From a bacterium (GTDB lineage Bacteria > Zixibacteria > MSB-5A5 > GN15 > FEB-12): a stretch of DNA of 64,000 nucleotides. Under the pieces are notes generated by a model. It saw only the letters and a program-made list of their open reading frames with translations. It searched no databases and was not told where the DNA came from. Position numbers and translations under genes: made by a program. The stretch is from contig JADJGQ010000001.1 in NCBI GenBank assembly GCA_016708025.1, positions 310,001-374,000 of the forward strand. The letters are read 5' to 3'. Below are positions 18,289 to 25,923 of this stretch, in pieces (within the stretch, counting starts at the first letter, position 1; every line of letters starts with the position of its first letter).

Positions 18289-18831
18289 ATGTCACGCCAA
18301 CAAGACCGCGTCAAGTTCATTCAGGAAGTCGGAGCCGAAACCGAGACAATGACTGTCGCCCGACCGTTCAAACTGGAACGGGATGAACGCCGCCGCTATG
18401 TCCGGCTCGAGATCTCATCACCGATGCAACTTCGCAAGATTCGCGATATCGGCGGCCAATACTGGCCGGAAGGTGAGCGGAGAATCATTGATGGACTGAT
18501 CTACAACATCTCAGCCAACGGCGTACTGGTCGAAGTGCACCAGCCGGTGAATGAAGGGGATGTGGTCACGATGCGTTTTACGCTCCAGGATGTAGAGAAT
18601 ATCGAGCATGTGCTCGGCCTGGTAAAGCGAGTTGATGATGACGAGTCCGGCTATTTGGTCGGCATCGAATTCATCGGACGGCAGGACTTGAACGACCTGT
18701 TTACGCGTGAGGAGTTGTCGCATCTCTCCAGCAAATTGGTTGGATTCGATGAATCGATCCGCACCGTGCTCAACAAATATGTGAAGCAGACTCAGCAGAA
18801 TGCGCATGGCAAGGATCATGAAATATTTTAG
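18289..18831 (+). CDS. PilZ domain protein (PilZ paralog 3)
   Basis: 180 residues, essentially a single PilZ domain. RDERRRYVRLEI supplies RxxxR, NISANG supplies NxSxxG, and LVGIEFIG is the last conserved strand. A short polar N-terminal segment and a helical C-terminal tail (LNKYVKQTQQN) complete it. Ribosome site AGAGGA precedes ATG 18289. Likely a stand-alone c-di-GMP adaptor. Its last 32 bases overlap the next gene. Confidence 0.84.
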   Translation: MSRQQDRVKFIQEVGAETETMTVARPFKLERDERRRYVRLEISSPMQLRKIRDIGGQYWPEGERRIIDGLIYNISANGVLVEVHQPVNEGDVVTMRFTLQDVENIEHVLGLVKRVDDDESGYLVGIEFIGRQDLNDLFTREELSHLSSKLVGFDESIRTVLNKYVKQTQQNAHGKDHEIF

Positions 18832-19447
18832 CCTTCTCCTTCTGGTGCTGGTAGCCGCGTCTGTTACGGCGTCTGACCGTCTGGTGATGGTCAGGGTAGA
18901 ACAGACTTCTCCGGCCTGGAATGACTCGCGCATTTACGAGAAACTGGCAACCGTTCTGACCCGAGATCCCAATCTGCAGGTCAGACCGGCGGAACCGATC
19001 CGGGAACTTGATTCCGCGTTTCCGACGGATGAACTTGATGACCAGGCGATCGCCGATTGGGCACGTCCCTATCAGGCGCAGTATGTGGTTGTCGTGGTCA
19101 TCCAGAGCGAACGACTGGAGAAGCGGAAGAGTTTTCATGTCCCGCTATTGTTCCACAAGTTCGAGACCTGGGGGGTGATCGAGGGAGAGATCCGGTTGAT
19201 CGATGTTGCCCGGAGCAAGCAGATTCGGGCAGTGCCGTTCATGGTCGAGCAGGTCGGGCCGCGCGCCTGGCAGGCGACGATGGATGACGACATCAATGAC
19301 CCGGACCTTCGGCTGACAGCGCCGGACAAAGTGCAATTCTTCGGCAGACTGGAAGACAAGCTAGTTGCCCATATCGTCGAACAAGTGAGGGGGCCAATTG
19401 GGAGGAACGACCGTGAGTACGTCTCGCAGCCGCAAGCCAAAAAGTAG
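18800..19447 (+). CDS. Secreted protein of unknown function in the motility operon
   Basis: Up to 215 residues; ATGs at 18800, 18806 and 18818 are all in frame and none has a clear ribosome site. The hydrophobic segment YFSLLLLVLVAASVTAS is a signal peptide, so the mature protein is periplasmic or outer-membrane associated. The mature part alternates strands and helices (RLVMVRVEQ, YEKLATVLTRDPNLQVRPAEP, YVVVVVIQSERLEKRKSF, WGVIEGEIRLIDV). This reminds one of the small nucleotide-binding-like fold of LpoB/FlgT-type periplasmic proteins, but I see no firm match. It overlaps the genes on both sides, so it is co-translated with them. Confidence 0.6.
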   Translation: MRMARIMKYFSLLLLVLVAASVTASDRLVMVRVEQTSPAWNDSRIYEKLATVLTRDPNLQVRPAEPIRELDSAFPTDELDDQAIADWARPYQAQYVVVVVIQSERLEKRKSFHVPLLFHKFETWGVIEGEIRLIDVARSKQIRAVPFMVEQVGPRAWQATMDDDINDPDLRLTAPDKVQFFGRLEDKLVAHIVEQVRGPIGRNDREYVSQPQAKK

Positions 19448-20267
19448 CAGGCCCCGCAAAGCCAAACCGGTGGTCAACCTGGCGGATACGCTGGCGCGGA
19501 TATCGCGCAACAAACCGACCCAGCTGAGTACGCTCTCAGCGATTCTTCAGGAAGTGCAGTCCGCGATAGGCGCCGATGCGCTGACTATCTACCAATTCGA
19601 TTCGCACCATCAGCAATTGAATGAGCTGGTTTCGGTCGGCAAACGTGTCGAACTGGCCGGATTTCTGGCGATCGGGCAGGGCCAGGGATTGACTGGATGG
19701 GCGGCCCTGCAAAAAAAGCCGTTACTGCTGAAAAATCGTTCCGCCAACCTGGCGTTTGATCCGGATCGCGATTTTGCCAGCATGCTGGCGACTCCACTGC
19801 CGATCGGTTCTGCTCCACTCGGAGTACTGGTAGTTGGAACGAAAGCGGCAGGCGGGCTTGACAGCGCATCTGCCGAGTTGATCGAGAGCATCACCGATGC
19901 CATATCGGCATCGCTCGAAAGATATCTTTTCTGCAAACGGCTGGAGACAGCCACGCGCGAGATCGAACGGCTGAATCGTTACATGACGGAAAGCTCCGGC
20001 GAGATTGCCGCGGGTCGCGAACTGGGTACGGTCGCCGGGAAAATGGTCGCGCTCAATCACGAGATCAATGAAGCGCTCGCGGTTATCATTGGGCATGTCC
20101 AGTGCCTGGTGGCAAGCCGTGCAGCCTCAACTCAGAAAGAACTATCCCGCTTTCGCCGGATGGAAGAGGCGGCCCTGCGCATTCGGACCGTCAATCAGAC
20201 CATATTAAAGTTGGCCCGTCAGGGGCAGGGACGCGCGACCACGACAGTCACTCGTTCCAAAGCATAA
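19413..20267 (+). CDS. GAF domain protein with HisKA-like helix pair but no ATPase domain
   Basis: About 284 residues from GTG 19413 (GGGAGGAA at 19400-19407). A basic Ser/Arg/Lys start is followed by a GAF domain (about 50-190: LSTLSAILQEVQSAIGADALTIYQ, GQGLTGWAALQKKPLLL, SMLATPLPIGSAPLGVLVVGTK). A helix then leads to an H-box-like segment, ALNHEINEALAVIIGHVQ, as in the dimerisation domain of histidine kinases. The protein ends after one more helix (RFRRMEEAALRIRTVNQTILKLA) with no HATPase domain. It may be a dimer scaffold or a His phosphorylated by another kinase. Two receiver proteins lie close downstream. Confidence 0.75.
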   Translation: MSTSRSRKPKSSRPRKAKPVVNLADTLARISRNKPTQLSTLSAILQEVQSAIGADALTIYQFDSHHQQLNELVSVGKRVELAGFLAIGQGQGLTGWAALQKKPLLLKNRSANLAFDPDRDFASMLATPLPIGSAPLGVLVVGTKAAGGLDSASAELIESITDAISASLERYLFCKRLETATREIERLNRYMTESSGEIAAGRELGTVAGKMVALNHEINEALAVIIGHVQCLVASRAASTQKELSRFRRMEEAALRIRTVNQTILKLARQGQGRATTTVTRSKA

Positions 20268-20282
20268 CTACCCGGAGAGAGC

Positions 20283-20678
20283 ATGGCAGAACAGACCAAG
20301 ACGACCAAGGCGACCGCCATAGATCGGAAACATCAGCGGTCACTGACCGTGGTGGAAGACGTTGACAACCTGAGCGAAGAGGTCCGCACGCTGGCGCTGA
20401 ATCTGGCTATTTACCTGGCAAAGGCGAAGAGCCAGACTCAGTCCGAGAAGCTCAATCAGATGGAGCCGGACTTTATCAAGCTGGTCAACGGCACGGTTCG
20501 CGTGGTCCAGGAATTGACGGGTATCCTTAATGCCGCCCGCAACATGGAACGGATGATTTACGACGTTCCATCCGGAAACATTCCGCAGGACCGTATGGAG
20601 ACTCGTCTGCGGTCGATCCTCGACCAATGCGGCGATATCCTGGCGACGCTGGCCGAATCCAAAGAATTTCGCGCCTGA
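20283..20678 (+). CDS. Small helical protein of unknown function
   Basis: 131 residues, ATG 20283 with GGAGAGAG upstream. Composition is almost all alpha: VVEDVDNLSEEVRTLALNLAIYLAKAKS, LVNGTVRVVQELTGILNAAR and RLRSILDQCGDILATLAES suggest a four-helix bundle. No His in an HPt-like position is evident, so it is not a clear phosphotransfer protein. No signal or membrane segment. It stands between the GAF-HisKA protein and the first receiver gene and is probably part of the same signalling set. No family recognised. Confidence 0.6.
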   Translation: MAEQTKTTKATAIDRKHQRSLTVVEDVDNLSEEVRTLALNLAIYLAKAKSQTQSEKLNQMEPDFIKLVNGTVRVVQELTGILNAARNMERMIYDVPSGNIPQDRMETRLRSILDQCGDILATLAESKEFRA

Positions 20679-20806
20679 ACGACCTCGTTCGGGTAAGTCA
20701 ATGGTACGTCAAGGAATCTCACGAATTGTCGATAACTGACGTATGGGCGACCCTCAGGTCGAATTGATCGAACCGGGGGCTCAACGCAGTGGAGAATAGG
20801 ATACGT

Positions 20807-21238
20807 ATGCAGGATTCTACCCTTGAAAAACTGGGCCAGGCCGCCACAGACCGTGGTCGCCCGTTCCGGATTCTGATCGTCGATGACGAGCGGTATGTGC
20901 GCGAAGTGTTTCGCGACTACTGCGCGCTGTCCAACGCGTTCGAGATCGACCTTGCACTCGGCGGGACAGAAGCGATCGAACAGATCAAGCAATCCAAGTA
21001 CGATCTGGTGACGATGGATCTGGTCATGCCGGAGCTTTCCGGCCTGGATGCCCTCGTCGAGATCAAGAAAGTCGCACCGCAGCTTCCGGTCATCATCATC
21101 ACCGGAAATGCGACAGACAAGCTGGTGCGCGAGGCAGGCGTAATGGGGGCGTGCCGTGTCCTGTACAAACCGGTCATGCTGGAGGATTTCCTTCAAGAGA
21201 TCGGCTCAGCGTTACTATCAACGCGGGTGTATGTCTAA
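20807..21238 (+). CDS. Single-domain response regulator (CheY-like 1)
   Basis: 143 residues from ATG 20807 (AGGA at 20798-20801; an in-frame GTG at 20789 has no ribosome site). Complete receiver domain: DD at 26-27, phospho-acceptor D71 in MDLVMPE, T99 in IITGN, K121 in YKP. No output domain. It likely relays phosphate to the motor or another regulator. The 128-base gap upstream has no clear promoter. A second receiver gene follows 54 bases later. Confidence 0.88.
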   Translation: MQDSTLEKLGQAATDRGRPFRILIVDDERYVREVFRDYCALSNAFEIDLALGGTEAIEQIKQSKYDLVTMDLVMPELSGLDALVEIKKVAPQLPVIIITGNATDKLVREAGVMGACRVLYKPVMLEDFLQEIGSALLSTRVYV

Positions 21239-21292
21239 GTCGGCTACGACAGCCACTTCCGCTGTGCGGAAGAACAAAATGGGAGCCAAAGA

Positions 21293-21700
21293 ATGAAAAC
21301 GTCAATCACCGTACTCGCCGTTGATGACGAGCCGATGATGCGGTCGCTGCTGGAGAAGATCCTGACCCGCGATGGCTATAAGATCCTGACCGCCGAAGAT
21401 GGTGAAGCGGCCCTCAAAGTGCTCAGCACCGAGTCGGTCTCGATCGTTATCTCCGATATCAAAATGCCCAAGCTGAACGGATTTGAACTGCTGAAAGTGA
21501 TCAAGACCAAATATCCGGAGATCGGCGTCATCATGATGACGGCCTACGGCGACACGTTCACAGTCAAGGACGCGCTGTTGCTTGGCGCAGATGAATACAT
21601 CACCAAACCATTCAAGAGTTTCGAAATTTCACTGGTAGTCGAGCGGGCCTATTGGCGGATCATGTCCGCCGCGGCGCGCGCGGCCGAACCACTTTCCTGA
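21293..21700 (+). CDS. Single-domain response regulator (CheY-like 2)
   Basis: 135 residues. All receiver residues are present: D11 and D12, phospho-acceptor D55 in ISDIKMPKLNG, T83 in MMTAYG and K105 in TKPF. The last helix (FEISLVVERAYWRIMSAAARAAEP) extends beyond the core. The MPKLNGFELL and ADEYITKPF pattern is nearer to NtrC-type receivers than to CheY of the chemotaxis core, so the partner kinase may be a hybrid or an orphan kinase. GGGAG precedes the ATG. fapA starts 17 bases after its stop. Confidence 0.88.
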   Translation: MKTSITVLAVDDEPMMRSLLEKILTRDGYKILTAEDGEAALKVLSTESVSIVISDIKMPKLNGFELLKVIKTKYPEIGVIMMTAYGDTFTVKDALLLGADEYITKPFKSFEISLVVERAYWRIMSAAARAAEPLS

Positions 21701-21717
21701 CAGGCGGGGCCCGGGGC

Positions 21718-23133
21718 ATGGCAGAGAGTACTTCGACAACATTACGTCAGCGCACGCGAGTGACGATCTCGAAGGACTCCATGACAGCCCTGATGGTCAT
21801 CTATCCTCCGAATGAGGGTGAACCGCCGTTGACGCTCGAAGAGATCACCATCGATCTGGGCAAAGCGGGCGTAACGTTTGGCATCAAGACCGAAATGATC
21901 GAGACCGCGCTGGCAAACAAAACGTACAATACTCCAATGATCGTGGCGCAGGGAAATGCGCCGATCAAAGGAGAAAGCAGTCGTTTCGAGTACAAGTTCG
22001 ACCCGGCCAATAATCACAGTCCAAATGTTGATGGCCGCGGACATATCGACTACAAGGATATTCACTTCATCCAAAACGCTGAAGCAAATCAGGTCCTGGC
22101 GACCCGCACCCTTCCAACCGATGGCGTTCCCGGCATGACCGTCACCGGTAAAGAGGTCAGCGGTGCGGCCGGTCGCGAACTGCCGTTCCGCCATGGCGCC
22201 AACACCAAGGTCTCCGACGATGGATTGTCGTTGCTGGCATCCGTTCCGGGGGCGATCGTCTATCGGCATGGCGAGATCTCAGTCAAGGATACGATGTTGA
22301 TCAGCGGCGATGTCGACCACAACGTGGGAAACCTGGATTGCCGCGGTTCGCTCAAGGTGACGGGAGATATCAAAGCCGGATTCAACATCACGGTCGATGG
22401 TGACCTTGAAGTGAACGGCAATGTCGAGGACAGCACCGTGACCGTGAAAGGGAATATCATGGTCAAGGGTGGGTTCTTCGGCAACGGTTCGGGAAAGATG
22501 TATGCCGACGGCAATATCACGCTGAAATTCGCCGAGGGACAACATTTGGTCTGCGGCGGCGATCTGACGATCGGCGGCGAGCTGATCAATTGTCAGGCGA
22601 CCGCGCGCGGCTCGGTTGTGGTCAAAGGGAAACATGGCAAGATCGTCGGCGGCGAAACCCGTGCCGTCAAAGAGGTCCGTGCATCGGTCCTTGGTTCGGA
22701 TGCCGGAACGCTGACAATTCTTCGTGTGGCCTACAATTCTGAATTGATGCAACGCCATTTCGAGATCAACAAAGAGCTCACGCGTTTGCGGACCGATAGT
22801 CAGCGCGTCAAAGAAGCGCTGTATGGGCTGTATCGATTGCAGATGGATGGGAAGCTCGGCGCGGACCGATTGGCGGCGCTGAAAAAACTGGAGGCGTTTC
22901 AGCAGGATTTTCCGGCCAACATGGAAGCGCTTGAGAAGCAAAGAGTTGAAGTCGAGGCAAAATTACAGGAACTGCGCGATGCCCGGGTCGTGGCGGAAGA
23001 GCTGCTTTTTACCGGAGTGAAGGCTTACTTTGGTTTGATTTACCGCGAAATCGTCGAAGATCTCCGCGAGTGCAAACTGCTGCTGGAGGGGCATCAGATT
23101 GTCATGTCGCAACTTACGCCCGCCAAACATTAG
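21718..23133 (+). CDS. FapA/DUF342 family polymer-like beta-helix protein
   Basis: About 471 residues from ATG 21718. The DUF342 (flagellar assembly protein A) family signature is seen. A first domain (YPPNEGEPPLTLEEI, VTFGIKTEMIETAL, VAQGNAPIKGESSRFEYKF) is followed by TVTGKEVSGAAGRELPF. A right-handed beta-helix comes next, with short repeats such as GDVDHNVGNLDCRGSLKVTGD, VDGDLEVNGNVEDSTVTVKGN and CGGDLTIGGELINC. It ends in a long coiled coil (RLRTDSQRVKEALYGLYRLQ onward). Deletion of FapA affects flagellation in Vibrio; its role is otherwise unclear. A TTG at 21652 is in frame but would overlap the receiver gene. Confidence 0.85.
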   Translation: MAESTSTTLRQRTRVTISKDSMTALMVIYPPNEGEPPLTLEEITIDLGKAGVTFGIKTEMIETALANKTYNTPMIVAQGNAPIKGESSRFEYKFDPANNHSPNVDGRGHIDYKDIHFIQNAEANQVLATRTLPTDGVPGMTVTGKEVSGAAGRELPFRHGANTKVSDDGLSLLASVPGAIVYRHGEISVKDTMLISGDVDHNVGNLDCRGSLKVTGDIKAGFNITVDGDLEVNGNVEDSTVTVKGNIMVKGGFFGNGSGKMYADGNITLKFAEGQHLVCGGDLTIGGELINCQATARGSVVVKGKHGKIVGGETRAVKEVRASVLGSDAGTLTILRVAYNSELMQRHFEINKELTRLRTDSQRVKEALYGLYRLQMDGKLGADRLAALKKLEAFQQDFPANMEALEKQRVEVEAKLQELRDARVVAEELLFTGVKAYFGLIYREIVEDLRECKLLLEGHQIVMSQLTPAKH

Positions 23134-23154
23134 GGATATTCTCCCGAAAACCGC

Positions 23155-23183
23155 TTGTCTGGTAGTCTCAACTGGTCTATATT
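23155..23183 (+). promoter_or_regulatory. Sigma-70 promoter of tRNA-Ser
   Basis: TTGTCT at 23155-23160 and TATATT at 23178-23183 are separated by exactly 17 bases, giving four and five matches to the -35 and -10 consensus. The predicted start is near 23190, about 20 bases before the mature tRNA-Ser 5' end. It begins only 22 bases after the fapA stop. Confidence 0.6.
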
Positions 23184-23210
23184 GCCAGTCCAATTTTACG
23201 TGTGCTTGGA

Positions 23211-23297
23211 GGAGAGGTGGCCGAGTGGCTGAAGGCAGCTGCCTGCTAAGCAGTTGGTTCCGTAAGGGGCCCCAGGGTTCGAATCCCTGCCTCTCCG
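23211..23297 (+). tRNA. tRNA-Ser (anticodon GCT)
   Basis: A complete class II tRNA. The acceptor stem GGAGAGG (23211-23217) pairs with CCTCTCC (23290-23296) with G as discriminator at 23297, as in serine tRNAs. The anticodon arm is GCTGC-CTGCTAA-GCAGT with anticodon GCT at 23245-23247, reading AGC and AGT. A long variable arm (TTGGTTCCGTAAGGGGCCC region) and the T arm with GGTTCGAATCC follow. CCA is not encoded (CTT follows). Confidence 0.95.
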
Positions 23298-23460
23298 CTT
23301 TTTTGATTAAGGATCGGTTACTCGTGAACAGCGTTCCAGGCAGTCCAGTGATCTGTCGAGCCAGGTAAATGTTGGACAGGATCGTCGACCGGCGCAGGGC
23401 ATTTTTACGCAAACAATTAGTTGCTTCAGACCGGTATCACGGTTCAGATTACGGGTGCTG

Positions 23461-23495
23461 ATCTATTATCTGCAAATGTAAATTCATGAATAGAT
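23461..23495 (+). promoter_or_regulatory. Inverted repeat in the leader of the OmpA/TSP3 gene
   Basis: ATCTATT (23461-23467) and AATAGAT (23489-23495) form a 7-bp inverted repeat around 21 AT-rich bases, ending 25 bases before the strong ribosome site AAGGAGG (23521-23527). It may be a 5' mRNA hairpin or an operator. No convincing -35/-10 pair was seen between the tRNA and this point. Confidence 0.3.
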
Positions 23496-23533
23496 AGGAC
23501 TCTCACACTATGCTGAAACCAAGGAGGTTTTAC

Positions 23534-24757
23534 ATGAAATCACTGTTGATCGCGCTACTGCTGATGTTAATGGCAGTGCCGATGGCAATCAGTCAGGATA
23601 TGGATAACGATGGTCTGCCGGATGCGCTGGATCGTCGTCCGACGGTCGCCGGCTATTACAAGAATACGTCGGCCGAGCGGCAGAATCCTGCGGCCCAACC
23701 ATCCAACGTTGACTCCGACAATGACGGCGTACCGGATGTATTCGACAATCGTCCGTACGTGCAGGAATATCCGAATGTCAGTCAGCAGCCGATGTCGCAT
23801 CCGATGCTGGCGGCTGAGGGTGTTGATTCCGATGGCGACGGTCTTGCCGACAAGATCGATATGCGCCCGTATGTCATGACGCTCTATAACGGCACCGCGC
23901 CGATGCGTCAGGATCCGAAAATGCAGCCGGCCGATCTCGATTCCGATTGGGATGGCGTGCCGGACAACATGGACAACCGCCCGTACGTGAAAGAGTATCC
24001 GTACTTTGGCGCGACTCCGGTTCAGGCGCCGAAAGATTCCGACGGCGACGGTGTGAATGACGACAAAGATAAATGCCCCGGCACCCCGCGAGGGACCGAG
24101 GTCGATCGCGACGGTTGCCCGAAGAAAATGGACGCCGATCGTGACGGCGTCAGCGATGATCTGGATAAGTGCCCCGGGACTCCGTCGGGTGTGACAGTTG
24201 ATGCCAACGGTTGCCCGGTGGATTCTGATGGCGATGGCGTGACGGATGACAAGGATCGTTGCCCGAATACGCCGGCCGGCGCTCCGGTTGATGAAGCCGG
24301 TTGCCCGAAAGACAGCGATGGTGACGGCGTACCGGACTACAAAGACAAATGCCCAGGGACCGCCCAGGGGATCCCGGTCGATGAAAACGGTTGCCCGAAG
24401 CTGATCCAGAAGGGTGAAAAGATCACGCTCAATATTCCGTTCGAAACCAATTCGTCGGTGATCGACGATGGTTCGAAGACGAAGTTGGATGCGATCGCCC
24501 AGACCCTGAACGAGTTCAAGGATATCAAGATCGCGATCAATGGCTTCACCGATGATCGTGGTACCGATGCCCACAACAAGCGGTTGTCGGATAGCCGCGC
24601 CAAAGCGGTGCTGGATTATCTGGCGAGCAAGGGTGTGGACAAGGGTCGCATGAAATCCAAGGGGTACGGCGAAGATGCGAAGTACTTTATCGGCGACAAT
24701 ACGACCGATGAAGGACGCGCGAAGAACCGTCGTACGGAGATCGAGTCAGTCGAATAA
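23534..24757 (+). CDS. OmpA family outer membrane protein with thrombospondin type-3 repeats
   Basis: 407 residues from ATG 23534 (AAGGAGG six bases upstream). Signal peptide LLIALLLMLMAVPMAISQ. Eight Ca-binding TSP3-type repeats follow, in two kinds. The first four have DxDxDGxPDxxDxRP, for example DSDNDGVPDVFDNRP. The next four have the form DSDGDGVNDDKDKCPGTP ending in a conserved GCP. The last about 115 residues are an OmpA C-terminal peptidoglycan-binding domain (IPFETNSSVIDD, INGFTDDRGTDAHNKRLSDSRAKAV, NRRTEIE) with the key D and R. No beta-barrel precedes the repeats. It should be a periplasmic or outer-membrane protein tethered to peptidoglycan. Strong terminator downstream. Confidence 0.9.
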   Translation: MKSLLIALLLMLMAVPMAISQDMDNDGLPDALDRRPTVAGYYKNTSAERQNPAAQPSNVDSDNDGVPDVFDNRPYVQEYPNVSQQPMSHPMLAAEGVDSDGDGLADKIDMRPYVMTLYNGTAPMRQDPKMQPADLDSDWDGVPDNMDNRPYVKEYPYFGATPVQAPKDSDGDGVNDDKDKCPGTPRGTEVDRDGCPKKMDADRDGVSDDLDKCPGTPSGVTVDANGCPVDSDGDGVTDDKDRCPNTPAGAPVDEAGCPKDSDGDGVPDYKDKCPGTAQGIPVDENGCPKLIQKGEKITLNIPFETNSSVIDDGSKTKLDAIAQTLNEFKDIKIAINGFTDDRGTDAHNKRLSDSRAKAVLDYLASKGVDKGRMKSKGYGEDAKYFIGDNTTDEGRAKNRRTEIESVE

Positions 24758-24780
24758 GCGACGATTCGAGAGATGGTATG

Positions 24781-24809
24781 AACGGGGACCCGATGGGTCC
24801 CCGTTTTTT
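24781..24809 (+). terminator. Intrinsic terminator of the OmpA/TSP3 gene
   Basis: AACGGGGACCC and GGGTCCCCGTT form an 11-bp perfect stem with the three-base loop GAT, followed by a T-run (24804-24809). It begins 24 bases after the OmpA stop. Confidence 0.9.
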
Positions 24810-24821
24810 GTGGGGGGAAGA

Positions 24822-24907
24822 AGGGCAGACGGGGACGTCTGCCGCGCAAACAAAGATGTCGAAACCTGCGCTTCGCACACCCGCTGCGCCGGCAGGGGTT
24901 TCGACAT
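24822..24907. repeat. Two palindromic repeat units after the OmpA terminator
   Basis: The first unit is GGCAGAC (24824-24830) and GTCTGCC (24837-24843), found again near 36832 and in decayed form near 26719. The second is ATGTCGAAACC (24856-24866) and GGTTTCGACAT (24897-24907), 11 bp perfect and extendable to 14 pairs (ATGTCGAAACC+TGC with GCA+GGTTTCGACAT) across a two-base GG bulge. Neither encodes protein. The rest of the gap to the next gene (24908-25059) shows nothing I can name. Confidence 0.6.
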
Positions 24908-25059
24908 ACAAAGCTTGCAGGATGTGATGACGGCACTCATGAGAAATTAAGAATGACAAGACTCAGTATTCAAACGTCTATTTTAATGACAAATGCTCGC
25001 TGATATGCGGCTGGCCGCGGAATCTTGATATTAGACTAGTCGAGAGGGGAAAACAGCAT

Positions 25060-25851
25060 ATGCGAATAATTGGCACACTCGTTTTGCTGGGGCTCAGTCT
25101 CTGCGGAGCAGGGATGGCGCATTGCGCAGATAGCTGTAAGTTTGTACATGTCATCGTAGCATTGGCAGACAATGACCATCAAGGAATCATCCCGGTGCCG
25201 GCATTTTTGGGGAATGGCGATGATCCGGCCAACAACCTCTATTGGGGGGCGGCGTACGGCGTGAAGACATATTTCAAGCGCAGTCAGGACTGGAGGTTGG
25301 TATCGTCGTCAACCGCAGCGCAAACGGACACGATCCTGGAACGAGTTGTGTTCAGGCATGTCCGGGTTCCGCTTTATCTGGTGGCCGATGCGTACAGAGG
25401 AGTGAGGATCAAAGAGGCAGTGATTGATTTTCTTGCTTCAGTCGCAGGGAGGCAGAATGCTGACTCCACACTGATACGCAATCTCGCAGGACAGGATGGC
25501 AGGGCCAAACCATCATACGATCTGGTCGCGTATGTCGGACATGATGGGCTGATGGATTTCAACCTGCCGATGGATAGTCTGAAAGGTGACAGCTTAGGCA
25601 AGAAGTCAATCATCCTGGCGTGTATGAGCAAACAGTATTTCGCGAAGCAGATAGCAGGGTTGAAGGCAGAGCCAATCTTGTGGACGACCGGTCTGATGGC
25701 TCCTGAAGCATACACCCTGGAGGCAGCGGTGGTTGCGTGGGGGGAAGGAAGATCACTCGAGAGTATCAGAACACGCGCGGCGGAGGCTTATGATCGCTAT
25801 CAACATTGCGGAGTGCGAGCGGCCAAGCGGCTTCTGGTATGTGGTTTTTGA
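25060..25851 (+). CDS. Secreted protein with caspase-like His/Cys pattern, function unknown
   Basis: 263 residues; GAGAGGGG precedes ATG 25060. Signal peptide IIGTLVLLGLSLCGAGMAHC, so the mature protein is periplasmic or exported. The order of strands and motifs is VHVIVALADND, a mid-part with DLVAYVGHDGLMDF, then SIILACMSKQYF about 40 residues later. A hydrophobic strand ending in GH and a second ending in AC is the layout of clan CD (caspase-hemoglobinase fold) peptidases. That is a pattern resemblance only; I do not recognise the family and no partner gene points to a substrate. Confidence 0.6.
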   Translation: MRIIGTLVLLGLSLCGAGMAHCADSCKFVHVIVALADNDHQGIIPVPAFLGNGDDPANNLYWGAAYGVKTYFKRSQDWRLVSSSTAAQTDTILERVVFRHVRVPLYLVADAYRGVRIKEAVIDFLASVAGRQNADSTLIRNLAGQDGRAKPSYDLVAYVGHDGLMDFNLPMDSLKGDSLGKKSIILACMSKQYFAKQIAGLKAEPILWTTGLMAPEAYTLEAAVVAWGEGRSLESIRTRAAEAYDRYQHCGVRAAKRLLVCGF

Positions 25852-25923
25852 CCATCACGCCTAGAATGGTGATGGGTATAGCAAAAAATGTCGGAGCTGC
25901 GACTCTTGGGCTCTAACCGAGAA

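Noticed and set aside
23567..24574. A 335-codon open frame on the minus strand
   Set aside because: It lies wholly inside the OmpA/TSP3 gene, whose Asp/Gly/Pro-rich repeats leave the reverse frame open. The protein it would give is Arg/Ile/Val-rich with no motif, and has no ribosome site.
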